Part shown: piece by piece, positions 54,511-64,000 of the stretch
Layout of the letters: the number at the start of each line of letters is the position of its first letter
Position numbering within the stretch: the first letter of the stretch is position 1
Assembly (NCBI GenBank): GCA_028551475.1
Contig: CM052361.1
Coordinates: forward strand, 23,573,491-23,637,490
Direction: 5' to 3'
From: Casuarina equisetifolia
Taxonomy: Eukaryota > Streptophyta > Magnoliopsida > Fagales > Casuarinaceae
Length of the DNA: 64,000 bases
Notes under the pieces: generated by a model
What the model was told of the DNA's origin: nothing
Seen by the model: only the letters and a program-made list of their open reading frames with translations
Database searches by the model: none
Translations under genes and position numbers: made by a program

Positions 54511-56474
54511 CTTAGATATGCATCGGTTTCTCCGGCAAGACCAGTTGTGACCGGTCAGACCAAATGTGGAACTGAGAGAAGGAGATTGAAGGGGCTTTGG
54601 AGGGAGATTCCGAGCAAAAAAGAAGCTCGTCGAGCAAACTTTTGAAGAACGTGGACCGAAGGTCGAGTCAAACAGAGAGACGTTTCGTGTTGTGTTTTCC
54701 TTCGGTCTCTGGTTAGCACAGATCTGCTTTATGGATTACGTGTAGGGTCCAAAATAATGCTTGACTAATCTTCAGAATATTACGGAATGATCCTCCCTTA
54801 TGTGATATTTTCATTTACAATTTTTCTTTTTGAAATTGTAGCCCAAAGAGCCCTTAAGAACGTAATGGAAATGATAAGGAGAATTAGTATAAAAAATCTT
54901 ACAGAGAAAGTATTCTAAGTTTAAATTATTTTAATTATATTTTTTATTGACCTAAGTATGTTTTAAGAGGAGTAACAAGCTTGCTATAACCCAAAAGAAC
55001 AATAAAACTTACCTTTGAAGAGATAATTATAAGGTACTATCTCCAATTTGGTAATTATCAAAAAGTTTAGACCAAAAATTAAAAGTTGATTATTATATTA
55101 GAAGAACATTCTTTTATTTAAGTTTTATTTAGGAAACTTTATTTTTTTAATATAAAACTCTTATTATGCATATACTCTCTCATACATCACATGAGAATGT
55201 AAAATTAACTTAAACTCTAACACCATGTCAAAAGACTTATCTTAAAAACTAACACTAAATTTTTATTTTTTTGTCATATATTCTTTCATTTTTAGTGTCG
55301 TGTAGTCAATATTGCATTATGTTCCGCTTAGAGGTTTGTTGTTCAAAATGTAGTGCATAGTTCTTGCGGAAGTGTGATCAGCCTAGCTCAAGAAGGGTTG
55401 TCTCCTTATCATAGTGCTGGGATTAGCCAAGTTCTCTAGCATAGCTAAAATCATGGAAGGAGATGAGAACCTTTGAAACAACTAAATGTGATTATTGCAT
55501 GATACACAAATAAATCCAACAACAATTATGATAATCTAAAAGCTAACGATGTTAAAGCTACATCAATAAACTTATATAGCCCTCGTAAGGAAAATAATTT
55601 TACAATAAAGAATAAAAAATCTACATTTATATTCGACTTTTTGTATTACCAAGAATTGTATACAAGCAAGGAACCCAACAAACTTAGCTCATAATATCTC
55701 TCGGTCTTGAGCAATTATGACTGAGGATCCCACTACCATCATCTATACTATTGATGAATTCCAACTTGACAACAAAGGCTAAACAATTCAGACACTTGGA
55801 AGAGAAGGGTTCCTTGGATAGTAGAAACTAGTAAGGAATATAAGTTGGTGCTATAAGATAAACTCAACACATAGACACATACTTTCATTTGGTAGACAAG
55901 CTACCATGCTGTCATGGGTTGGATCCTACTGATTCAACATCAATGAGATTGATGTTATTTGAGCTATCTTGAGCAGCCTAATGTTCAATGTATTTACTAT
56001 TGTACTAATAGAACTTCTAAATCACCCCATAGTGCAGCTGTAACTTCATTAGTTAAATCAAACCATCTTTATATAAACTTATGGCCCTTGGCCTCTCACG
56101 TTCTCTTTTCAACTCATTACCTCTCCTCCAAAGTGAAAGAAGGGACAAATTAAAAATGTACACACTTTAAGTTGCAAGAAGAATCAACTCACTTATGTAG
56201 ATTGTTGTATACTTGTAATTCTATTGCAACATTAATTAAATTTTTTTTTTGTCTGTGTGGTTCAAAATTATTAGAATAAAAATGAAAATAAAAAAACTCC
56301 TCTTTTATTCTAAAAGGAAAAACTGACGCTTAATAATAGATATGAACGTACATAAAGAATCAATCAAAAGAAATTCTTCTAGGAAACTTAAACAACAACA
56401 AATAAATTTGAGTGTTTTTTTTTTCTTTTTTGACAAGAAGAGAGAAGGGTAAAGTAGGAAACAGGAAGAAATAC
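54511..56474. other. Promoter of copy 8 and intergenic DNA, duplicated at 61805-63168
   Basis: The first 300 bp and several later stretches (landmarks near 54780-54850, 55020-55210, 55890-56130) recur upstream of copy 9. About 600 bp at 55250-55870 has no partner in the second copy. No gene seen. Confidence 0.6.
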
Positions 56475-56653
56475 ATGCTCTTTTCTGCACCAATTTTGGA
56501 TAGATCACCCTTCTCAAGTACATATCTATCAGGGCGCAAACGAGAATCTGATGCCAGCAACTTCCTAGGGGCAGTGTGAAAGCTTTTTATTTTATGTGCA
56601 AAATATGTGTATTGAAATTTGTCATTCTTTGCAGCATCAATGACATGCCAAAC
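56475..56653 (-). pseudogene. Isolated exon of an oxysterol-binding-protein-related protein (ORP), first copy
   Basis: 179 bp encode [20 protein letters not shown], then [20 protein letters not shown] and [13 protein letters not shown]. The [17 protein letters not shown] stretch is characteristic of the C-terminal part of plant ORP lipid-transfer proteins. The 5' side has a proper acceptor (CTCTCTGCAG|GT). At the other end the expected donor reads AT|GT where the second copy has AG|GT. No other ORP exons were found nearby, so this is an orphan exon with intron edges. Confidence 0.75.
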
Positions 56654-57159
56654 CTGCAGAGAGCAAAGCAATAGGACAGTCGCAAACTTTGAGTAGTCGG
56701 GGAACTCAAGGCTTTTTAGCGGCTCTAATATCAGCAGACCTTAATAAGGACCTAAACGCTCATTTACAAGTATACGACCACAACATATTTAATAGCACTC
56801 AACCTAGACACTGCCCTTGAATATGCAGAGCATTAAATCACTATAGCTAAAATGTGAATCGTTTTTTGAAAATTAGACATTCATCAGAGGACAGACAGAT
56901 AAACATCTTTTACGTCAGTGTGAGCCACGAGCCCAAGCTTTTACTAAAAGACTATTCCTCATCTACATGATAGCGGGTATGTGTTTAAACTGCACAAAAT
57001 AAAATACCAGCCCTAAAATGTTTTTTTTTAATCACTTACTTAGCAAATATAACTTGGTTTCGTCAACAATAATCAATTACATTGAGTAAAATCTTCTACT
57101 AGAATAAAAATTCAAGGCCTCAAAACTGGAGCAATCATCATTTACTTCAAGCATATGTT
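56654..57159. other. ORP intron-like DNA up to the GRAS remnant
   Basis: Aligns along its length with 63348-63840. No exon seen. Confidence 0.55.
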
Positions 57160-57362
57160 TGTATCGAAGGGCGAATTTCCCGTCTGTATCCTCTATGTTC
57201 TCTTCCTTCCATAAGAATTTCGCCTATAAACTTGTGAACCATCTCCGTGTACTCACTATCATTCGTGGGCAAATTTCTCGGGGCACTCGTACCCATGGAC
57301 GCGTCAAGCCATCAGCATCACCTGAAGCAAATGCCCCCGCACCACGACTCACTGTGAGCCAT
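57160..57362 (-). pseudogene. 5'-end remnant of a subtype B GRAS gene, with an internal deletion
   Basis: From ATGGCT at 57362 the reading jumps directly to the segment equivalent to residues about 65-75 of copy 7 (RGAGAFASGDADGLT-like), then TSAPRN..TNDSEYTEMVHKFIG-like sequence after frameshifts, and EENIEDTD-like, before homology ends near 57160. Codons 3 to about 64 are deleted, and the GRAS domain is absent. The UTR intron and upstream region are well preserved. Confidence 0.8.
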
Positions 57363-57408
57363 TTACAGAGTCACGCTAGAAGCTTCACTGTCTCCTTGAT
57401 GTCTCAAG

Positions 57409-57510
57409 CTGAATGTGATACCAATAAATGTTAAACTAACTGCATCACGAAACCAAGACAAAGATTCGAAGAAGCTCAGAAAAAGAATACAAAAGCAAGT
57501 GTCCAAGTAC
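57409..57510 (-). other. 5' UTR intron of the 57.2-kb GRAS remnant (relic)
   Basis: Donor TGAG|GTACTTGG at 57510 and acceptor ACATTCAG|CTTGAGAC at 57409, 102 bp, the same as copy 7, although the gene body is gone. Confidence 0.6.
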
Positions 57511-59300
57511 CTCAAACGATCAACTGAGACAGAGGAGATTAGTGTGCCCAAACGAATTCACCTGTATGTATGAACACTTAACAAGGAAACAATGGAGATT
57601 AGCGTGTCCAAGTGCTTAAACCTACCTTCCAAGAAAGCGCGGCGCAGCAAGACTTTAACAATGTTTCTGCAGACTTAACCGCGAACAGAAGAACGGCAAC
57701 AAGCAGCCACTCCACCTGGTTGAATCCCTCGTGCTTTTAAATCTTTTGACTTGTCGACTATTCTTCTCCTTATCTTTACTGCTTGCATAAGGACGATAAC
57801 ATCCCTCTGTCACCCTTTCAGAATTTGCATGGCGATGAGTGGGGCAGGTGAAGGCACAACGTTTTAGTTAACCGGTCAAGCACGATGGGAAGAGATTTCC
57901 GAATCTTCATTTAGACGTCTGCCTTAGTCAAAGGGGGTAGGTTTTACCGAACCAATGGTGTAGCAGCAGGTGCGACCAGGTTTGTGACACCTCATGCTCT
58001 TCTTCCTTACTCTGCTGGGGTGCCGAGCTTAGAGGTTGACCAGTGCATAAGAGAGCTTCTTTTACTATCGGACATGTTTCTTGTTGCCCATGATTTCTAC
58101 CATGATTAATATCTAAGTTATAGAAATAAGCATGCTTTTAAGGTAACAATTAGGTAGTACCTTACACATTTTCTCCGACAACAATTAAAATTAAGCATAA
58201 AATCAATCTAAAATTAAAGACTGGGTGCTCACCTTGAACTTTAGAACCCTTCATTACTTCAAAGCAACTTATCTACCCTAACTAATTGCCCACCAAAAGA
58301 AAAATAAAAATACTTCGCAATCATGCAATCCTCGTGGCAAAGAAGCGGCAATTTCTTTCTTATTTCCATTGTAGTCTATTGATTAGACGTCTTACTATAA
58401 ATGTGTAAATAATATTCTATATAGAATTACAAGTTTAAATTTTTTATTGACTACTCTTCCCTACTTATTTATTTTCAATTGAACTCAAGTCTCTTCCTTT
58501 TTTCTTTTTCTTTTTCTTTTTTTTTTCCAACAAACTATCTTTATTCCATTGTAAGAATACAATCTCCCACTAATTTTTATTTTTATTTTTTACAATGATT
58601 TGAGTATCCTTTCAACCTCATAACGCATGAATCATGTTTACATGCTCCAATTTATTAAAATTAATGTTAAGTTGTCTCATACTAATAAAGCATGGGCTTG
58701 TGAAATGGTTCATATGAAGTAAATGTCTCATTTTTTTGAGTTAATTTTTATGTTAGATATAAATTTTGTAACATGATATCAAAACACAATCATTACTTAA
58801 TAATTCTACAAATATTGGTCAAAAAAGCTTACAAGTCATAGTATTGGCTCAAGTTGAACCCTTATGGTGATGGGACATATTAAAAACAATGTATGATTAT
58901 CTCATATTTCTAAAATGTGAACTTATATAATAATTTATAGGAAATAAATATCCTTGAACTTTATTTCCTATCTTTATTTCCTTGAACTAGCTTTTATGTT
59001 CGACCATAGAAAGAGTTTGAGAGTTGCCTTTGCTTTCTTTTCCCTAGTTTTACTGAATAGGTAAAAGTGCTAGACAAGATATAAGATAGTCTTGTTATGG
59101 AAGATTTGGTTTAGTTACATCTTTACTTAGTAAGAAGTTTTCAATATTTGAATTAGTAGAAAGCTTAAATCAAACGGGGGCAAAAATTACTAAACTACAG
59201 TGAATTTTGAACCATACTATAGATACACCCCATTGAAAATTGAGCAACCTAACACCCACAGATACGTCATACATGTGAACGGAGGGAGAGAGATTGAAGA
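57511..59300. repeat. Second copy of the block at 50160-52031
   Basis: Promoter-type sequence followed by the 3' flank of copy 9, collinear with the first copy. Small differences include a 40-bp extra stretch near 57922-57945 and loss of about 100 bp around 58150. Confidence 0.65.
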
Positions 59301-61647
59301 TTAAGAGACATTGACAAACATAAATTTTGACAGACGTTCTCTAACATTCCTCTGTCGGAACCCAACAAGTGGACGCAAAGATAATTCGGCCCTTCCAACA
59401 GTGAGGCACCAGTTTTTGTCTTCTTCAAGCTCAAAATCTTTGTGGTACCATTCCTTCAACTTAGATCTGAACATCTTCAAGAGATCTTGGTCCAGGGCGA
59501 GCTGTCGGAAACCAGCCCTCGTAGTCCGAACCTGCCACTGCTTGTACGTCTCCGGCCTCTCATACCTCTCGGCGCCCTCACACGCTATTACATTAATGAT
59601 TTCCTTACCGTTGATCTCCCTCTCTAATATCAATCTCTCTTCGTTGTCACGTGGTAAGGTTGCATCATATATGTCAAACATTGCAGAGAAGTGGAACAGT
59701 GCCTCTCGGAATCGCGTTTGAAAGAAGGGGCCACTGTAGGATCCATTAAGAATGCTATGGACAAAAATGTCAGGATTCATCCTCCTGATTAGATTCAGAA
59801 CCTCATCTCGGGGACTAGTTTTGTCAACTGACTCATCAAGTAGGTTCTTGAAACTGAATGAAGAGTTTACAGCAAGCGTCTCGTTCAGATCGATCTTAAG
59901 GTCCTCAATTTGGATAGTGTGCCAGCTATTTGAAGTTATGGCACGGTATTCAAAAGGAACATTGAACCACTCGCAGCACTTTCTCAAGCGACGACTGGTA
60001 TCCTCAATTTTTTGTGACGGACGGAGTCCAGGCTGGAGATAGTCTATCCCTGTAATCCGCATCTTCGGAGGTCCACCAGGTCTTTTCCATAGCTTCTGGA
60101 GCAGCAATGGCCAGCGGAAACCATAATGGATAGGAAAGTCTATAATATGGAGACTTGAAGCTTTCTCTGCTACTTTATAGATCATTTTGGTGAAAAATAA
60201 AATGGACAACCTCTTGAAAGGGCTGATTGAAAAATATAGCTTGTATGCTTTTATCACTTCAGAAGTTGAGGTCCAATGGAAAGTGAAAGAAGGACGAGAA
60301 TGTTGAATTCCTATACCAGAGCCAGCCAAGCGTGCTTCAAGGGCATTAGCAAAGAAATGGGCCACCCTCTGAGACCCATCACCTGTAGGGGAAGAGTTCT
60401 GCCTAATCTGCTTCAGCAACTCGTTAGCACTTCCAAAATCACCGGCTACGACGGCTTGTGCACAAAGGATCAGAAGACTCCTCAAATCAATGGCATCCTT
60501 CATCTTGCTCTTTTTCTTGGCATGACTCTTCCCACTGTTACCTCCTCGGAGTTGTCCACTTGGCTGCAAGGCCTCGCTTACTCCGTCATGGATGGTTTCA
60601 CTGTCGACGCCTGGCAAATCAATTTTGTCAGTCGAAAGCAACACCTTCTCGAGCATCTCCGATAAGTCAGTCTCTTCCATATAAACCGCGGACTGCTTAC
60701 TGCTCCTCCCTTCTAAATCTGTACCTTTCCTCTCGTGATTCTTCCTTCCCGTTGACCTATCGGTTGAAATCGCCTTCCCTCCCTTCTCCAACTGTGCTTC
60801 CACCTCGTGATCCTCTCGCTCTGCCGACTCCATACTACTTTTCAAATCAACAACCAGCTGATTACCCCTGGGAAGGAACTTACTGGCTTCCTCCAACCCT
60901 TTCCTAAATTGCAAAACAGGTTCAGTATCTGTGAAAATGTTGTTGGCGAAAAGGTCTATCCCATCAGAAATGTCAGTCATGTTCTTCGACGGATTGGCCA
61001 GAGACTGTGATCCCCCATTCGGCTGGAAAACAAGGTCATCAGGAAGAGCAGCTTGTGTAACAGAGGACTTGTGTTCACCAAGATCACCAAGCCGCTGAGG
61101 ATCAGTGCTATTGCTCGAACTATTGTTCGTCCCACAAACGCTATCTCTACCACCCAGAAAAGCATCTTCAGGGTTCTCCACGTTGTGATTGACATAGACT
61201 AGTGGTCCGGCTTGATTTGGGGAAGAAGCGTCTCTCTGAGCCAGAATATCAGAAAACGATTTCTCGGTGTCGTGGAGACTTGAGGGGTCGTAAAAAATGA
61301 AGGGCTTGTCGTCGATATCGTCTTCCATGAGTATCTGGCTTATGTACTTGAAAACCGTTTCCGAATAGTCCCTATCGTCCGAGGACAAGTTCCCCTCTGT
61401 GCTCGTAGACATGAAGGGTGGGCTAAAGATATCAGCAACAGACGAAGCCGCCGCTGTGATCTTCGGAGAGAAACTAGTGAGATTCATATCAGGTTGAACG
61501 AACGTCTCCTCGACGAAGTTAAACGTCCGGCGAGGATGCATAGAATTCATACTCGTCCAAAAGATCTAGGTAATCTGGACCGGGCGAGGTGGCATGGCTA
61601 CCTGTCCTGATACCGGTTGTAATATCAACAGAAAATCTTGGATCCAT
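59301..61647 (-). pseudogene. GRAS LISCL copy 9, subtype C, frameshifted near both ends
   Basis: Ancestral start MDPRFSVDITTGIRTGSHAT at 61647. After about 41 codons an extra A in 61521-61523 (plus strand TTAAACG where copy 8 has TTAACG) leads to a stop. Downstream ATGs at 61550 and 61541 are in the corrected frame, so a 749-codon ORF without the first 42 residues remains. It keeps the N-terminal block, basic linker, LHRI, VHIID (LHIIDFPIHYGFRWP), LHRII and PFYRE. Near 59395-59405 one base is missing relative to copy 8, so the SAW end is read out of frame (WCLTVGRAELSLRPLVG) and runs on to a stop at 59301. The SAW residues GWKGRIIFAS..W are recoverable in another frame. Probably non-functional; a truncated protein cannot be excluded. 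Confidence 0.85.
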
Positions 61648-61693
61648 AACCCGGACTGCCTCTTTTATGTCACAAGCAGAACATTGACACTAC

Positions 61694-61804
61694 CTGAATC
61701 AGACAACAAACTAATATATCAATATACACGTCCGACAGAAAATGGAGTCGTCTCCAACGAACTATCTAGAACAAAATGATAACAACAAAGATTAAAATCA
61801 GAAC
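61694..61804 (-). other. 5' UTR intron of GRAS copy 9 (inferred)
   Basis: Donor TACG|GTTCTGAT at 61804 and acceptor GATTCAG|GTAGTG at 61694, 111 bp, identical in length to the intron of copy 8. Confidence 0.6.
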
Positions 61805-63168
61805 CGTAGATATCCATCGGTTTCTCCGGCGAGCGCAGCAGGGACCGGTCAGACCAAAGATGGAACTGAGAGTAGGAGGTTGAAGGGGCTTTAGAGGGAG
61901 ATCCCGAGCAAAAGACACCTCGTCGAGCAAGCTTTTGAAGAACGTGGACCGAAGGGCGAGTCAAGAGAGAGACGTTTCGTGCTTTGTTTTGGATTTGTCT
62001 TCGGTTGGTCCAGGTTTGCTTTACAGAATACGTGTAGGGTCCAAAATAATACTTTACTATTCTTTCAAAAATTACGAAAAGACTTTTCCTCATTGGTATT
62101 TTCGTTTATAATCTTGTTTTCTTTTTTTTTTTTAAACTATAGCCTAAAGAGCCCTTAGACTTGAGTCAAGATGATACACTCGTATAAGAAATCTTGCAAA
62201 TTAAGTATCCTAAATTTAAATTATCTCAATTTACATTTGTGATTGAGCTAAACATGTTTTAGAAAAAAACAGCAAGTTTGCTATGATGGGGTTTTGGGTT
62301 ATCCAAAACATAAAAAATAAAATAAAATAAAATTTACCTTTGAGGACAAAATTCTAAAATCTTATCCCTAGTTTGGTAATTAATGAAATGCTTAGACCAA
62401 ATTTAAAAATTCATTATTAGATCATAACATTCTTTATTAAAGCTTTATTTAAGAAATTTTATTTCTTGATATAAAACTCTTGTTTATGCATATGCTCCCT
62501 CATATATCACATGTGAAAATAAATTTAACATAAACTCTAATACTATGTCTAAAATCTTATATTTTGGTATTAAATTTTCCCATATATTTTTTCATTTGAC
62601 AAACAAGCTACCATATTGCCATGGGTTGAATTTTACTGATTTAACATCAATGAGATTAATGTTATCCAAGCTATCTAGAGTAGCTCGGTGTTGTGTATTT
62701 ACCATTGTATTGATACACTTCCAAATCACCCCAAGCTGAAGTTATAACTTTACTAGCTAAATCAAATCATCTTGGTTTAAACTTATGACCATGGACATCT
62801 CAGAATCTCTTTTTAGTTTGATGCCTCTCCTCCAAACCAAAAATGTAAACACCTTAAGTTACAGAAAGAATCAGCTCACATTGTGTGGACTGTTATATAC
62901 TTGTAATTGTATGATAACATTAATTAAAACCTTTTTTTTCTTTTGTTTTTGCGTACTAAAATAAAAATGAAAAACCAGAAAACTCATCCCTTATGGTAAA
63001 AGGAAAAATTGACATTCAATAATGGATATGAACATAGATAAATAATCAATAAAAAAATTCCTCCAGGAAACTTAAAAAATAACAAATAAATTTGAGTTCC
63101 TTCTTTTTTTTTTTTTTTTTTTTGGGACAAGGGGAAAGAAGGGAACAAGAAGGAACAAGAAGAGAGAC
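61805..63168. other. Promoter of copy 9 and intergenic DNA, partner of 54511-56474
   Basis: Collinear with the region upstream of copy 8 but about 600 bp shorter. It includes a poly-T tract of about 22 bases at 63103-63123. No gene seen. Confidence 0.6.
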
Positions 63169-63347
63169 CTGCTCTTTTCTACACTAGCTCTGGATAGATC
63201 ACCCCTTTCAAGTACATATCTATTAGGGTGCAAACGAGAATGTAATGCCAACAACTTCCCAAAGGCAGTGTGAAAGCTTTTTATTTTATGTGCATAATAT
63301 GTGTATTGAAATTTGTCATTCTTTGGAGCATTAGTGACATGCCAAAC
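63169..63347 (-). pseudogene. Isolated ORP exon, second copy, with intact splice borders
   Basis: 179 bp, the same length and phase as the exon at 56475-56653. It encodes [20 protein letters not shown], then [20 protein letters not shown] and [13 protein letters not shown]. Acceptor TCTCTACAG|GT and donor GAGCAG|GTCTCT are both consensus-like. Replacements in the conserved stretch ([10 protein letters not shown] to [10 protein letters not shown]) point to loss of constraint. An orphan exon; alternatively a distant part of a larger gene off the window, which I consider unlikely. Confidence 0.72.
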
Positions 63348-63839
63348 CTGTAGAGAACAAGGCAACAAGACAGCCACAAACTATGAATAGTCGAGGGACT
63401 CAAGGCTTTTTAGAAGCTCAAATATTAGCAGACTCCAATAAAAAACTAAACACTCATTTACAAGAATATGACCACTGCATATTTATGAGCACTCAACCTA
63501 GACACTGCCCTTGAATATGCAAGACCATTAAATCACGCTAACTAAAACATGAATCATTTCTTGAAAATTGGACACTTATCAGAAGACAAACGAATAAACA
63601 TCTTTAAGTCATCGTGAGCCACAAGCCTAAGTCTATACTAAAAGATTGTTCCTCATCAACATGATGGTAGGATATGTGTTCAAACTACACATAAGAAAAA
63701 AAATATACCGAGCCTAAAATGATTATTTTTAATCATTTCCTTAGCAAATATAACTTGGTTTCGTCAACAATAATCACTTACGATGACTAGAAGTTTTCTA
63801 CTGGAATAAAAATACAGAGCCTCAAACTTAGAGCAATCA
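63348..63839. other. ORP intron-like DNA, second copy
   Basis: Collinear with 56654-57159. No exon seen. Confidence 0.55.
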
Positions 63840-64000
63840 TCATCCACTTAAAGCACATGTCTGTATTAGAGGGCAAATTTCCTGTCTATATCCTCTATGT
63901 TCTCTTCCATAAGAATCTAGCCTATGAACTTGAGAACCATCTCCGTGCACTCACTGTCATTCAAGGGTGAATTTCCCAAGGCACTCGTACCCATGGACGA
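63840..64000 (-). pseudogene. 5'-end remnant of a subtype B GRAS gene, cut by the window end
   Basis: The plus-strand sequence around TATCCTCTATGTTCTCTTCC and CTCATTGTCATTC-like aligns with 57177-57300 and with the N-terminal block of copy 7 (minus-strand reading: SMGTSALGNSPLNDSECTEMVLKFIG, with one stop). The same end of homology near 63850 as at 57160 shows it is another copy of the same remnant. The rest lies beyond the window. Confidence 0.75.

Noticed and set aside
56305-56523. 72-codon minus-strand ORF below the ORP exon
   Set aside because: Intron-like sequence in another frame of the ORP exon; no conserved residues.
57159-57434. 91-codon plus-strand ORF
   Set aside because: Antisense to the GRAS 5' remnant and its UTR.
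4005-61647. Possible miR171-type target site, as in HAM-type GRAS genes
   Set aside because: The known site belongs to the HAM/SCL6 clade, and I saw no stretch resembling it in these LISCL-type copies.
4005-61647. Possibility that the genes are DELLA proteins
   Set aside because: No DELLA or TVHYNP motifs in the N-terminal half. The TEKSF block and acidic motif place them in the LISCL group.

Overview
The window looks like nuclear DNA of a flowering plant, most likely a eudicot; I cannot name the species. The intergenic DNA is AT-rich and full of decayed Ty1/copia and L1-type LINE pieces. Introns have plant-style GT..AG borders, and the coding sequences belong to a plant-specific transcription-factor family. 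I saw no tRNA, rRNA, CRISPR array or bacterial-type feature.

The dominant content is a tandem array of GRAS-family transcriptional regulators of the LISCL subfamily (SCL9/SCL14/SCL33 type), all on the minus strand. Four copies are intact: 4005-6359, 8992-11313, 13765-16113, 33840-36248, and a fifth at 52032-54338, making five in total. Two have nearly complete frames with one or two frameshifts (47688-50004 and 59301-61647). Two are clear full-length or truncated pseudogenes (21254-23529 and 31881-33295). Three are remnants (38190-39215, 57160-57362 and 63840 to the window end). Each intact copy has an acidic N-terminal half with a conserved TEKSF block, a lysine/arginine-rich linker and an uninterrupted GRAS domain of about 380 residues (LHRI, VHIID, LHRII, PFYRE, SAW). 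A short intron of about 95-112 bp just upstream of the start codon is recognisable in nearly every copy.

Layout: 1-2.1 kb holds LINE and copia 3' ends. 2.8-3.1 kb has a possible small secreted-protein ORF. 4-16.3 kb carries three intact genes of one subtype (A). 16.5-31.8 kb is retroelement-rich and contains a pseudogene of a second subtype (B). 31.9-36.4 kb has a truncated B pseudogene followed by an intact B gene with an internal duplication. 37-45 kb has a decayed copy and a minus-strand copia element interrupted by a plus-strand LINE. 47.7-50 kb is a frameshifted B copy. 50-64 kb is a repeated block of roughly 7 kb: B-gene 5' end and promoter, a subtype C gene, then one exon of an oxysterol-binding-protein-related gene.

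The genes do not form a pathway. They are paralogues produced by repeated duplication, and all stages from intact gene to eroded fragment can be seen. Homologous 3' flanks and promoter blocks accompany the copies, so the duplicated unit was larger than the coding sequence. From knowledge of the family, the intact proteins would act in the nucleus as transcriptional co-regulators, for example with TGA-type bZIP factors as described for Arabidopsis SCL14. That role is not shown by this sequence.
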